From: Dipteris shenzhenensis
Taxonomy: Eukaryota > Polypodiophyta > Polypodiopsida > Gleicheniales
Length of the DNA stretch: 64,000 bases
Direction: 5' to 3' (one strand)
Assembly: GCA_047967505.1 (NCBI GenBank)
Contig: CM106539.1
The notes under the pieces are model-generated. The model made no database searches. It was not told where the DNA came from and saw nothing but the letters and a program-made list of their open reading frames with translations. This document shows positions 1 through 18,350 of the stretch, in pieces. Position 1 is the first letter of the stretch; each line of letters opens with the position of its first letter. The position numbers and the translations under genes are program-made.

Positions 1-3000
1 TGCTCTCATCCAAACCTACTCTGCCACTTTGCTCCACACACCCTCCTCTAGCTCTCTTTCGCCCCTGTTCTAGTTTTCTCCATGCTCCCTCCTCCAACTC
101 TCATCACTCATCTGCTCCCCTGCTCATCCGCTCCACTGCTCACCCACTCATCTTCACCATGCCTATTGTAACTACTACCACCCCTTGATGCAATGTGGTT
201 CCAATGTTATCTGCCTTCTCGTATAAGGTAATTGCATTGCACTCACCTGGACTGGAAATCTTGGCTCTAGTGGACACCCTTTGTTCCCATGGTCGATTCC
301 CCCCATATCTACATGTCACCACCTTGGATGACATGGTCACAGAGGTCATCTATATCATTGTGATGTATAGGTTCTCCCTAGACATCAACGAAGGCCTCAG
401 GATTTTCACAGCAGAGTACTCTCATCTTGTTGGGGGGGCCGTAATTTGAGTCCTAGAAATGTGCATGGTCTTTGGCCTCTCCATCATCTCCTCCATTGGC
501 TCCCTAAAAAATTTTAATGCAACAAGATGGGCTGGTAGCAATACTGAGTTGTATAAATTTCCTCTTGCTCAACAAGGCTCATACCCACTTAGCAATGGTT
601 GGATGTAATCTTTTGGCCTCTAAGGCTCTCAACAATCTTTTGGCTCACCGGATGTAATCTTTTAGTCTCTAAGGCTCTCAACAATTGCTTAGTTTCTACA
701 TTTATGTAATCTTTTTTGTTCAATTTGAGGCTCTCAGTATGCACTATTGTTAACTTTTATATTTGAGTGGTTATGGTCGCTAGATGCAATCTATTGGCCT
801 CTAAGGCTCTAAGCAATTGCTTAATTTTTATAAATGTATGATCCTCTGTTCAAATTTTGCTCATTATAAGTTCTTGTTAATTTTTATATAACCTATTATT
901 GGATGTAGATGTAATCTCTTTTGCTCAATTTTAACTCGATGAATTGTAGTTGATTATCTGGATGGCATCACTGGAACCTCTAGTCACTGCGGTGGCTCAT
1001 AATACTTTTGCTCTCATTTAGGATTTACTGCAACAAGGACTACAATACCAGTAAAGGAGGATTGCAATTTCCTTGGTTTAGGACCAAAATATTGTGAAAA
1101 TAGCTCCAACAACCCACCGTTGTGGTTGCATGGAGATATGCCTAGAAAGATACAATTAAACTTTTAGAAAATATAATTGATGACATGGCCCTTGAGGGGT
1201 CCCATAAAAATAGGTAATGGAGCCATAACTCCAAGAACATCATGGTGGTTGCTCCAAGCCAACCTTGAATTCTGGGCAATGAGAGGTGGTCAGCAAGCTA
1301 GAGACACCACTACGACGATGTTCAAAAGGATAGATTGCGTCTCATTATTATAACAAGAACCAGTGCGGTGGTCTCTCCAAGCCAACCTTGAATTTTCATG
1401 ATCTGCATGGGTGCACTGCCCAGTGACACGTGGCATAGCTGCAGTAAAAGGCTACACAATGACAGGTGGTTAGGCTAGAGACTGCACTGCGGCATTGTTC
1501 AGAATGATAGATTGCATCTCATTATTACGCCAAGAACTAGCGCGGCGGTCTCTTCAAGCCAACCTTGAAATTTCATGATCTGCATGGGCACACTGCCTAG
1601 TGACAAGTGGCAATGCTACGCCAAAGGCTTCATGACGATGATAGGTGATCAGGCCAGAGACTACATTGTGCAAAGTAGTGCAGAGATGTGCGATGATGAG
1701 TGATCTGGCCTGCACTACGAAAAGTAGTGCAGAGATGCATGATGTAGTGCAGAGTGTCAAGCTCTGCAGTGTTCAAAATAAATAGATTGCATCTCATTAT
1801 TATGCTTGTGTGACATCATGATGTTGGGAAAATTTCCAGCGAGAGCGCGGATCTGTGCAAAATTTAAAATCTCACCCACGAGCACATTGCGTCGCAGCCC
1901 CAAAAGGGCCCGAAAAATAGTTCCGTGATTGGATACACCCAAGCTAACATTGATCCAATAAATTACCAATCATCGGGCTTGCATGCTCAGTAGAGTGTAG
2001 TTAATTACCAAGATGGTGGTGTCTACAATTAGTTACCACCACTAGGCTTACATGATTGGTTGAGTGCAGTTAATTATCAGCTAGGTCATAATTAATTACC
2101 ATTGCTGTTGGTTGTGAGGTGGCGGTGGTGCCTAAGATTCCATTGCGGTGGCGTGCGATTAATATGACTCATGATTATTTGGATGGCACCATCCTCAGAT
2201 TTTGATTAATTAAGGTGGTAGTCATGATTATTTGGATGGAACATCAGGCCTCTAGTCAGCACGGTAGCTTAAACTTTATAATATATAAGATCCGTGGCAT
2301 TTGGCATTTGGCAATGTTGCTCTCATTTGCCTCTTCTACTTTGCTCCAGGCACCCTCCTCTAGCTCTCTTCTGCCCCTTCTCTAATTTGCTGCATGATCC
2401 CTCCTCCAACTCTCATCATTCATCTACTCCCCTACTCAACTGCTCCACTGCTCACCCAGTCATCTTCGCCATGCCTATTGTAACTACTACCACCCCTCGA
2501 TGCAACGTGATCCCAAAGTTGTCAGCTTTCTTGTATAAGGTGATTGGGTTGCACTCTGTAGGACTGGAAATGTTGGATCTTTTGGAATCCCTTCGTTCCC
2601 TCAGCCAATTCCCCCATCTATATGTCACCAGCACACCTCTGGCCTCTATGTGGCTTTGTTGTATGGATTCCCCCTAGACGTTAACGAAGTGCTCAGGATT
2701 TTCATAGAAGAGTACTCTCATCTTGTTGGGAGTCCCGTAACCTAAGTCCTGGCATTGTGCACAGTCTCCGGTCCCTCCATCGTCTCCTCTATTGGCTCTC
2801 CCAAAAATTCAAATGTAGCACGTTGGGCCGGCAACAATATTGAGTTGTATAAATATCCTCTTGCTCAACGAGGCTCATAACCACTCAACAATGGCTAGAT
2901 GTAATCTTTTGGCCTCTAAGGCTCTCAACGAACTTTTGGCTCATTAGATGTAATCTTTTGGTCTCTAAGGCTCTCAGCAATTGCTGAGTTTTTATAAATG

Positions 3001-4350
3001 TAATCTCTTTTGTTCAATTTGAGGCTCTCAGTATAAACTATTGTTAATTTTTATATAAACCACTCAGTAAATGGCTGAGTGGTTATGGTCACTAGATGTA
3101 ATCTTTTGGCCTCTAAATGTAAGATCTATTCAATTTTTTCTCCGAGTATAAATTGTTGTTCATTTTTATATAACCTATTATTGGATGTAGTTGTAATCTC
3201 TTTTATTCAATTTTTACTCGATGAATTGTAGTTCATTATTTGGATGGCACCACCTGGCCTCTAGTCACCGTGGTCGCTCAAAATACTTTTGCCCTCATAT
3301 AGGATTTATTGCAAAAAGGACTAAAGTACCAGTAAATTAGGACTACATTTTCCTTGGCTTAGGACCAAAATAGCCCTAAAATAGCTCCAACAACCTAGCA
3401 TGGTGGTTGCATGGAGATACATCTAGAAAAATACAATGAAACTATTAGAAAATGCAATTGACGATATGGCCCTTGAGGGGTCGGGCAAGGGCCATATCAA
3501 CATGTAGTATACAATATCCAAGATGCCACTGGAGAGATATGGCATGTCGATATGGCGCTTGCCCTTAGAGGAGATCCCTCAAGGGCCATATCATCAATTG
3601 CACTTTCCTTGGTTGCACAAGGAAATACATTTTCCTTGGTGCACTAATATATAACTCCAAGAATCAACACGGTGGTTGTCATTGATCTCCTTTTGTGTGC
3701 CAACATGGTGGTCATCATAAATCTCCTTCTGTAATAAGTAAAAATAGGTAGCTCCATAACTCCAAGAACTAGTGCGATGGTCCAAGCCAAACTTGAATTT
3801 TTTTTATCTGCATGGGCGCACTGCCCAGTGACAGGTGGCAAAGCTACTAAAAAAGGCTGGGCGATGACAAGTAGTCAGGCCAGAGGCTGTGCTGCAGTGG
3901 TGCTTAGAATGATAGATTGCGTCTCATTATTATGCCAAGAACCAACATGGTGGTCTCTCCAAGCCAACCTTGAATTTTCATGATCTGCATGGGTGCGCTA
4001 CCCAGTAGTAGGTGACAAAGCTATGGCAAAAGGTTGTGCGATGTCAGGTGGTCAGGCTAGAGACTGCATTGCGCGAAGCAGTGTGGAGATGCACAATGTA
4101 GTCAAGCTAGAGACTATGCTACGGAAGCAAGACAGAGCTGCTGTGTCGACCTCTTTGATGTCCAGCATAAATAGATTGCATCTCATTATTACGCTAGTGT
4201 GGCATCATGACGTCGAAAAAAATTTTGGTGAGAGCATAGGTCCACCCAAAATTCAAAATCTGACCTAGGAGCACGGTGCATCGCGGCTCTAAAATGGCCT
4301 CAAAAATAGTTTCGCGATTGGCTACACCCAAGCAAATGTTGACCCTTGAT
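1..4350. repeat. Tandem duplication, ~2.28-kb unit
   Basis: Two diverged copies of one unit lie head to tail. The stretch around 1003-1090 (Ctctcattt/ggatttactgcaac...ttggtttaggaccaaaat) recurs at 3284-3372, and 130-320 recurs at 2450-2640, an offset of about 2.28-2.3 kb. No ORF looks coding; the short ORFs are not conserved in frame between copies. Seen directly: the duplication. What the unit is (unclassified repeat or LTR derivative) cannot be told from sequence alone. Confidence 0.75.
1245..1760. repeat. Short direct repeats (~175 bp) inside the duplicated unit
   Basis: A motif reading ccaagccaaccttgaatttt, followed by catgatctgcatggg and a run to ctcattattacgcc, recurs at about 1255, 1378 and 1554. 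It recurs again in the second large unit at about 3783 and 3960. The repeats are imperfect and contain no gene. Confidence 0.6.
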
Positions 4351-7240
4351 TTCCTTGCAATGAACTTGGGCATAGCACGACCAGAAGGTTTAGAAAAGCC
4401 ACACATGAGAACAAAACTTTTGAAAACAAAGTGAGGTTCTTCAAATCTATTTATCTTGTTCTTCTTTTGTGGATGATATGCCCCCATAAAAATAAATCTT
4501 AGAGCTGTATGAATGCCAAGGGTCCACAACAATGGTCTCAACTTTACTCCAGGTTTCCCTCTTTGGGGTAGAAGAGGTCTAAGTGACCCACTTGACAAGT
4601 TGTTGTAGGTATGCCGAGTTGTAGTGATCAAAGATTTGTCGAATAATCTAGTTTTCTTAAGAGGCCCTAAGGATGGGGTTTGACTTTTTCAAGTTGAGGA
4701 TAGCACTTTGATTTTGGAAGGAGATGGATTTCTCAAGTTAAGGAGGATAGCACTCTGATTTTGAAGGAGCTAGATTTCCAAGTGGCTTATAAGAGCCTTA
4801 GTGTAGTGTGGACGTTTTTTTGTGTTTAGTGGTTAGCTGGTAGATTTTGGAGTTTTCCACCCAATAATATTTTAGCGCCACATATGATACTTATTTTTTA
4901 TCTTTACCTCTAATATATGGACTCAAAAGGATGGTTACCATGCCTTTCTAGTGTTAGCTGAACGTAAAGTCATGGCTTCCATGCAACAAATAAAAAAAAC
5001 TATAGACTCAACTTTGGAACTTGGGAATGCTATTTGGTTCCTTATGCATATGTTAGTTCAATGCTATGACTTATCCCTACAAAGTAGCCCTTTCTCCAAG
5101 AAACATTTTCCAAGTTAAAGCATTCATGCTAAACCTTGCACATTTACTGGGAAGCTATTAATGAGGATGGAAAGGCTTTGCACTTGTGCAAAACCTCTAG
5201 CACGATTTTTTTTTCAATGAGAAGGAGAAGTGCGCCTCTCATGCACCTTCGAAATCTAGGCTACAAACTTTAAAAAACCCAACTCTATTCCCTAAAAAGT
5301 CTGCTACTATAGAACCTAACCAAGCATGATATATTTTCCCAATGGATGGAGATATCTTCACTTTTCCCGCTTTGTCATTGAATCTCCCTTTCATGTTTTC
5401 TAGAGGTGCCCCAAAGTTCGACCAATCTAGGAAAAGATAAAATTATAGTTTGAGAGCACTCAGATTCCCCTCAGAGAAGGCAATGCATATAGCTTAGTGG
5501 GCTCCCCTAAAAGTCATTATATTAGTAGTGTGGTTCAATTGCATTGGATTGCTTCTTGCAAATGATTCTTGGCATAAAATCTATAATTTGCAGATCAAGG
5601 ATGACTCTTCAAGCAGAAAAGATATTGCGGTTACATTTCTCGAATGCGGTAGGCGCAAATCTATGCACTCAACAATATTGGATTCAAATAATACTTGACA
5701 GCGGGGAGAGCTTTCTCATCACAAAAGCTTATGTATAAGATATCCCTTAATGATCTTCAATCTCTCAGCATGATTTTGAAGATGTTTCTCAAAAATTGAT
5801 CTCAAAGCATGCCTCTCATGCACTCTAAGTTACTTCCAAAGTACCAATTATTGCAATTAGAGCATTCTAGGAGACTACATTTAGAGCTACAAGTTTGTCA
5901 AACAATTTTGGTGCTTTTGCAAGCAAGCCACTCCATTCATGCCTACAAATTTTTGCAACATATTCAATGGTGTGAGACTAACAATCAATCAGGTGAACTC
6001 TATCCTCTGGAGGAAGGAAACATTATTCCAACACACAAGAATTCACATAAAATTATAAAAAATCCCAATGACAATGTTGCACGCCAAAGTACCAGCCTTC
6101 ATATCAACGAAGGTGTTACTCACAAAAGGATCTCTTTCCAACAACCCTTTCCTATTGTCCCAGCATGTTTTCAACCTCTATCAAGAAAATCCGCCCACAA
6201 ATTGCAACAACAAGATCTCTTTGAATGTGGATTTTGGGAGGCTCATACCACACGTTGAATGGATCTTGTTGTGTCAGGGCCTATTCCCACTACTAGTTAG
6301 GGAGCACTAGTTAAGGCTCTTAATGGCATGTTCACATAATTGTGCATTCCCATTGGCATTTAGAGAGTCTAGTTAAGTTAAATCTCCTAACGGCCCCTAA
6401 AAAATCATTGTAAATTTAACCCCTTCAAAATAGGTACTTTAAGGACTTTTATGAAGAGAAAGAAGTTGGAATGTAAAAATTTAATGGTTAACTTAAGGGT
6501 GAGCAGTGGGAATGCTATTTTAACCAAGATTCTTGTTAAGAAATTTTCATGGTCAAGATCAACTCGGAACTATACAACATGGGTACTCATTTGAAAGGCT
6601 TGAAAAGAAGAACCCATTGTGACCTTAACTTTAAAGGACGGACTTTGGATTGATGAGATAAAGCATTTTGTATGAAAAATACCCCAAAATTTTTTGTTTG
6701 GACCACTTAGTGCATAGCATAATGGGTTATCAATGGGAATGCAATTCCATTGTTAAGGTTAACTTTAACTTAACTGAATCAGTTATGTTAAGATCACTAA
6801 CATAACCTAACTCGTAGTGGGAATAGGCCCTTACTCTGCGTGTAGATCTCTACTCTTCTCTAGTTTGCTTTAGTTGCATCTCATGCAAATGAGCTGCTAG
6901 AGTTGTGTGATGCTTTATCTATGCATATCTCAATGATGCATATGTAATGCTCAGTTTTTGTAGCTGCAATATTGTCCATTGTGCAACATGCTTATGTCCC
7001 AAAAATGTGGTCTTCCATTTCCTTGCATCTCTTACATTTCCTTACCTAAATTTCAAGATGTATTGTTTTGATGAAGATCTCAGTCGAGAATTCTCCAAAT
7101 CAAACTCTGTGTTGATGGAAGGCCCAAAAACGGAAGGCTTCCTTGGCCTTGCCTCAGCGCTCTCGTCCAACCTGATGCTACATGCTTACTGCAAGCTCTG
7201 AATACTTAAACAAAAATGCCATCATCTACACCATGTTTCC
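4351..7240. other. Intergenic, no recognisable gene
   Basis: AT-rich sequence with scattered short ORFs (for example 149 codons at 5809-6258 and 145 codons at 4194-4631 on the minus strand). None shows a motif I recognise or a codon pattern that persuades me. Probably decayed repeat sequence. Confidence 0.5.
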
Positions 7241-7243
7241 TAA

Positions 7244-7660
7244 AAAAGACAATGAACTATACCCTGGAGCAATCATTAAGAACGATGTGGAAAAGCAAAC
7301 ACAAATACTTTTAGCCATGTAAATCTGTTGAGAGTTGTGGTGCCATGAGCACATGTAGAGCAAAGGTATGAGTAAAGGGCAAGCTGCCACATGGCATGGA
7401 GGAGATATCCCACATGTGAGCATGCATATGGATGTAAGTACCCACTCCTATAAAAGGGAGGTTCATTTGAAGTAATATCAATTAAGCAGTTTGCACTATC
7501 TCAAGATTCTCTTTATGAGTCCAAGCTAATCTATCTTGGAACCTAATTGACTTGAGTTATAGATCATGATCACTCTTAGGTTTCATCTACCTTAGATTAG
7601 TGTTGTCATTAGAGTAGATTAGGGTCCGTAGGAGAGCTCGAACCATTAGAGAACATTGCC
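7244..7660. repeat. LTR-like repeat with TATA box, copy 1
   Basis: About 400 bp that recurs almost exactly at 7692-8070. It contains a tgttgagagttgtggtgcc start, a core promoter-like cctataaaaggga (about 7450), and the tail tctatcttggaacctaattg...gtagattagggtcc. A TATA-containing repeat starting TGTTG suggests a solo LTR of an LTR retrotransposon. No internal coding region accompanies it. Confidence 0.6.
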
Positions 7661-7691
7661 TTCAAAGTTAGCTCCTGTCTCTTCGCCAATA

Positions 7692-8069
7692 GACAATGAA
7701 CTATACCCTGGAGCAATCATTAAGAATGACGTGGAAAAGCAAACACAAATACTTTCAGCCATGTAAATTTGTTGAGAGTTGTGGTGCCATGAGCACATGT
7801 AGAGCAAAGGTATGAGTAAAGGGCAAGCTGCCACATGGCATGGAGGAGATATTTCACATGTGAGCATGCATATGGATGTAAGTACCCACTCCTATAAAAG
7901 GGAGCTTCATTTGAAGTAATATCAATCAAGCACTTTGCACTATCTCAAGATTCTCTTTATGAGTCCAAGCTAATCTATCTTGGAACCTAATTGACTTGAG
8001 TTATAGATCATGATCACTCTTAGGTTTCATCCACCTTCGATTAGTGTTGTCATTAGAGTAGATTAGGGT
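7692..8069. repeat. LTR-like repeat copy 2, left arm of a palindrome
   Basis: Second direct copy of the 7244 repeat. From about 7772 to 8069 it is the near-perfect inverse of 8092-8388, separated by about 22 bp (ccatatccgagctctccta region). The two arms could form a roughly 300-bp hairpin. Confidence 0.75.
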
Positions 8070-8091
8070 CCACCATATCCGAGCTCTCCTA

Positions 8092-8388
8092 TGGACCCTA
8101 ATCTACTCTAATGACAACACTAATCGAAGGTGGATGAAACCTAAGAGTGATCATGATCTATAACTCAAGTCAATTAGGTTCCAAGATAGATTAGCTTGGA
8201 CTCATAAAGAGAATCTTGAGATAGTGCAAAGTGCTTGATTGATATTACTTCAAATGAAGCTCCCTTTTATAGGAGTGGGTACTTACATCCATATGCATGC
8301 TCACATGTGGGATATCTCCTCCATGCCATGTGGCAGCTTGCCCTTTACTCATACCTTTGCTCTACATGTGCTCATGGCACAACTCTCA
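8092..8388. repeat. Inverted copy of LTR-like repeat, right arm of palindrome
   Basis: Reverse complement of about 7772-8069, beginning tggaccctaatctactctaa and running to ctcatggcacaactctc. It carries the TATA-like element in reverse orientation (ctcccttttataggagtgg, 8260-8278). Confidence 0.8.
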
Positions 8389-8722
8389 AGTCCCAGCTTC
8401 TTGCAATGATGACACTTTGGTTTGTTCTTCAGTCTGCAGTCACTTTGATATTGACCCATCCTTCCGCAATGGTAACACTTAATAATTAAGGCTCCCTTTT
8501 ATAGGAGTGGGTACTTACATCCATATGCATGCTCACATGTGGGATATCTCCTCCATGCCATGTGGCAGCTTGCCCTTTACTCATACCTTTGCTCTACATG
8601 TGCTCATGGCACAACTCTCAAGTCCCAGCTTCTTGCAATGATGACACTTTGGTTTGTTCTTCAGTCTGCAGTCACTTTGATATTGACCCATCCTTCCGCA
8701 ATGGTAACACTTAATAATTAAG
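8259..8722. repeat. Tandem duplication, 232-bp unit
   Basis: gctcccttttataggagtgg starts at 8259 and again at 8491. The two 232-bp units are essentially identical through ggtaacacttaataattaag. The first unit is partly the end of the palindrome's right arm plus a unique tail (cccagcttcttgcaatgatg), so the duplication postdates the inverted copy. Confidence 0.9.
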
Positions 8723-8756
8723 GCTATTTCCGCCATGGATTAGTGTTGGAAAGTTA

Positions 8757-9151
8757 GGGCGGGTTCACACCAATTGTTCACCCGTCGTGCAAAAATGAGG
8801 TGCAGGTGCGTTTGCAAACGTGGTCCAATCGTTGATGGGCGTCCAGACATGGAATGCAAAAGATGATGGGCGACCTTAGAGGGCCGCCCAACTCGTTGGA
8901 CAACAAATGAGAAGTGCGCGAAGTTCTATCGTTGGGTATTGAACCCGGGTGGCCTGCGTCTAAAGTAATCTTCCTACCACTAAGCCAATCATCCATTAAT
9001 GCAATTGAGAGAGCCAATCATCCATTAATGCAATTGAGAGGCAGCTTTTATTTATATTATGTCCAACAGGTGGTGTGAACTTTCACACCACCTGCCCATC
9101 TTCCTCTCCATTTTCGATATCCATGGCCGGGTGGGTGGTGTGAACCCGGCC
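8757..9151. mobile_element. Tourist-like MITE (PIF/Harbinger type)
   Basis: 395 bp bounded by inverted repeats GGGCGGGTTCACACCA (left) and TGGTGTGAACCCGGCC (right), 15 of 16 positions matching. A TTA trinucleotide flanks each end (8754-8756 and 9152-9154), the duplication typical of PIF/Harbinger-derived MITEs. The interior holds a smaller palindrome near 9068-9092 and a 26-28-bp direct repeat (gccaatcatccattaatgca) at 8986-9042. It lies about 240 bp upstream of the Rossmann-fold gene start, so it could influence that promoter. Confidence 0.75.
8930..8992 (-). other. tRNA-like A/B-box segment inside the MITE
   Basis: On the minus strand the sequence reads TGGCTTAGTGGTAGGA (A-box-like), then after about 30 bases CCCGGGTTCAATACCC (B-box-like GGTTCAATACC). 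This resembles the head of a tRNA-derived SINE or a decayed tRNA gene. No acceptor stem pairs cleanly, so it is not a functional tRNA. It may be a SINE head captured by the MITE. Confidence 0.45.
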
Positions 9152-9392
9152 TTAGAACCGGCCCCGTGACCCTAGGTGGGCAAAAGCGCATGTGGGGGCT
9201 AAAACATGAGACATTTGACATGTATGAAGAGTTGACTTTTTCAGTAGGCGAACTAATCTAAAGGAAACACGTGTACGAGAGCGGGAGGGACAAGTGGCAA
9301 AGCAATGATGATGGATATATATGAACTGAGTGCGTCTCTCACGGCCAGTGTATTCTTTGAGCTCATTTGCAAAAAAGCACACTCTCTTCCTC

Positions 9393-15487
<6,095 letters not shown>

Positions 15488-16003
15488 TTGGGCAATTGCT
15501 AAACAGGCCTACAAAATGTCAGCAAGGCATTGACATTCTGTCATTGGCCAATTTCTGTCATTCTTAATACCGTTGAAAGTATGATGCACCCTCTTATTAA
15601 AAAACTCGGTATATAGAAAAGAATAATACAATATCGAGATGCAAATGTACAGCTTTAAAATACAATCATCAAATTTTGGGATGAAGTTGCAAGCACTATC
15701 AAAATTTTATGTAACAGATCTGATGGAATGATACTACCTTGCAACATCTTTCAAGTACTACTATTTGCAATCTGTATTGTAAATATTCTTCTGATGATCA
15801 CGAATAACACAATCAAGAAAGCCATGAATGGTTCTAATACTAAAAGTTGAAAAGAAATGGGTCACACTGTTTGTCTGAAGAGAGTGGAGGAGGTCCAGTA
15901 AATTCCAGTCGAAGGTGGAGTTTAAGGTTCTAGGGAGCTGGTTCTTTAATGAAGAAAACATGGCTCTGCTGGACAAAGGTTACCCAAAATTTGGGCACAG
16001 CAA
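15488..16003. other. 3' flank of the Rossmann-fold gene
   Basis: AT-rich sequence that should contain the 3' UTR and polyadenylation signals of the gene ending at 15487; the aataat-rich stretch near 15620 is a candidate. No other gene is seen. Confidence 0.5.
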
Positions 16004-16329
16004 GTGCTACCTTTGGACTGGGCTCCAGACTTTGGTCAGGTTCAGAAATGCAAGGCCATCCTGAGAGGTGAGAACAAAAAAGGAGCAGAGAGCTCTTCTC
16101 TTTGGGGGGGGGTGTTTGGGGTTAGTAGGAAAGAATTGAGGGGAAGATTTGAATGGGCTGCTAGGGCTGCAAAGGGGGATTGTATAGGGTGGTTTGCTAT
16201 GGACTTGCTAGGGGAAGCTACTCCCACGATCCTAGAAATACTTTTGGAGCTAGGAGTAAAATACGAGAAGTCCTTTGTCGTGGTTTTAAGTATTCTCTGA
16301 AAAGAAGGGAAGCTATCAACCAAAGAAGA
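16004..16329. repeat. Left part of an LTR-like repeat interrupted by the gypsy element
   Basis: ggtttgctatggacttgcta, ggaagctactcccac and aagctatcaaccaaagaagac match 33340-33480. In the intact copy the sequence continues directly into tccctggaggattc. Here that continuation appears only at 32400 (tccctagtggattcatcagg). The host repeat is therefore split at 16329/32395 by a 16-kb insertion. Confidence 0.8.
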
Positions 16330-16845
16330 CGACATGAAACTTCTGATCTGCAAGCAAACACAAGAACACACCAAGCGTGAGGAAACTAAGCAGGTTGCTC
16401 TCCACCCAACCACGACATCTATGAGATGCGATCTCGAATCAGGAGATGTTCCCTCCGAGCCATGAGCTGAGCTATTGGCATGAACTCCCAACCAGATTCT
16501 AACTAGCCTGGTGTCCCATACCACCAGGTGGCGCTGTGAAGCTGGGGATCTGCTGCTAGGCCTTGGACTACGCTATGATGCAGGCCCACGTCCGCGACTC
16601 AATCCAGGATCAGACCTAGCACCTGGGAACGAGACTTGCTCCCATCGGCTCATTGAGAACTGAACCTCTAGGTCCCTTATATAGACTTGGGTCCTAAGTG
16701 CCAAAAATAGTGAAGATCTCTAACTGGTTCGTACCCTTGCCACTCAACCTGAGAATCAAGCCTGCCTAGCTCTAAGCCTCCCCAGGCTACCTGAGCTAGT
16801 CTTGTGTACCCAATACACGTCAGATACCAATCCGTGTACATGACA
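16330..16845 (-). repeat. 3' LTR of gypsy element
   Basis: Matches 22260-22455 joined to 32060-32394. In the element's orientation it begins TGTCATGTACACGGATTGG and ends close to TCATGTCG, a slightly damaged TG...CA pair. A purine tract (agaggaggggaagta on the minus strand, 16846-16860) precedes it, as expected for the polypurine tract. The TATA-like ccttatatagactt (about 16675) sits inside. Confidence 0.85.
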
Positions 16846-16858
16846 TACTTCCCCTCCT

Positions 16859-17924
16859 CTAAGAACTCACTCTTGAGTTCGCAAAAAAACTCGAGAATGT
16901 CCACTGGAGGTTTTGTAATGTCTCCCATGTTGCATCCTCCTCAACACAATCCTTCCACTTGGTCTTGTATTCCATGATAGTTCTATTACAAATCTGTCTT
17001 TCACAAAATTCAAGAATACTCGTAGGTTTGTGTGGAATAAAAGTCAAATCTGTAACTTCTATTATTACTCGAGGAGAAACAAGTTGATCATCCCCACACC
17101 CAATAATTCTTTCAGTCTACTGACATGAAATAGTGGATGTACTTTAACATTAGGAGGCAATTCTAGTTTATGTGCAATTGGTCCAATTCTTTTAATAACC
17201 TTGAACGGACCACAATATCTGGGGGATAACTTTGGAACCAAACCAGTACGTAGGCTCTTGGATTCCTTGGGAATACGTAAATATACCATCGTTCCTTCAG
17301 AGAACTCTCTAGGTGAATGATGTCTATTAACATAAAATATGTCCTGATCTTGGGTAATTCTAATAGACTCTTTGGCAAATTGCAACATTTCTTGCATGTC
17401 TTGCAAGAATGTCTTTGCAGCATCATTTTGGATTCCCTTTAACCCAACCATAACTGGTGACTTAGGTTGAAACCCGTACATAAGCATAAAAGGACTGTAA
17501 CCAGTACTCGAATGCTTTGCACTGTTATAAGCAAATTCTATCATAGAAAGATAATCTTCCCATGAAGACTGTCTCTTAGAAACATATGCCTGAAAAATAT
17601 CTTTAACCAATTGGTTGACCTTCTCTGTATTACCATAAGATTGTGCATGATCTGAGGAACTCATACTTAGAGTAGTTCCCAACTTCTAAAAAACAAGTGT
17701 CCAGAAGTTACTTATAAACTTCAAGTCCCTATCGCTAACTATGTCAGAGCGCAAACCATACAGCTTAAACAATTGGTCCACAAACTCGTGAGCAATTGAA
17801 GTGCTGAGATGGTTGTTCTAGTAGGTAAGAATCTAGCCATTTTTGTTAGACGGTCCACTATGACCCAAATGGAGTCATGACCCTTGCCCGTTCTAGGCAA
17901 ACCCGTAATAAAGTCCATGGACAT
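16859..17924 (-). pseudogene. Gypsy integrase core and C-terminal chromodomain
   Basis: On the minus strand 17924-17739 encodes [20 protein letters not shown] and then [13 protein letters not shown], the integrase catalytic core with its first Asp. 17682-17065 carries the QSYGNTEKVN block, then AYNSAKHSSTGYSPFMLMYG and HPLFHVSRLK. 17047-16859 encodes a chromodomain-like segment (PTSILEFCERQICNRTIMEY ... KWKDCVEEDATWE). Chromodomains at the integrase end define chromoviruses and are thought to guide integration to marked chromatin. The region is in at least three frames with stops, so it is inactive. Confidence 0.85.
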
Positions 17925-18350
17925 CCAAAACTACGGAAGGAATGGGGAAAGCTAGCAAGCATAAGCGTGTCAAAGAAGAAAAAGAAGAAAAGTGTCATTC
18001 CTATTCTTCAAAAGGTAGATATAGAAGTTGGTGATGATGTACCTATGGTTGATGTGATCATTGATGGCCAAGTGATTTCCAATGTGTATATTGATGGAGG
18101 TGCATCGATTAATGTCATGAGTGAGAAGACCATGATAGATGCTGATTTAAAATACTCTAGTACTACCTCTCCTTATCGCATCAAATTAGTTGACAACACT
18201 AGGGTTAAGACCTTGGGAGTTGTGAAGAATCTAGAAGTGGATGTATGTGCGTGCATTTATTGAAAACGATGTGGTAGGTTGCCAGGTTTGTCAGGTTACC
18301 TGGGATTTGCAATGGATGTAATAAACCTGCCCTTCTAAGGTGTTCTGCCT
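17925..18350 (+). pseudogene. Foreign gag-protease fragment inserted in the gypsy integrase, flanked by inverted duplication
   Basis: A plus-strand frame (17877-18263) reads VDIEVGDDVPMVDVIIDGQV then VYIDGGASINVMSEKT. This is a retropepsin-like segment (active-site form DGGA) of a different gypsy lineage, in opposite orientation to the host element. To its right, gatgtggtaggttgccagg (about 18268) reappears inverted as cctggcaacctaccacatc (about 18366), so host integrase sequence was duplicated in inverted form at the junction. This points to a template-switch or repair event, not simple transposition. Confidence 0.75.

Noticed and set aside
4194-4631. 145-codon minus-strand ORF
   Set aside because: No family resemblance; partly overlaps the tandem-duplicated unit, and the copy at 1800-1970 does not keep the frame.
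5809-6258. 149-codon ORF
   Set aside because: No recognisable motif, unsupported by neighbours, overlapping second frame of similar quality; likely chance.
8930-8992. Functional tRNA gene
   Set aside because: A and B boxes are present but no acceptor stem or complete cloverleaf can be formed.
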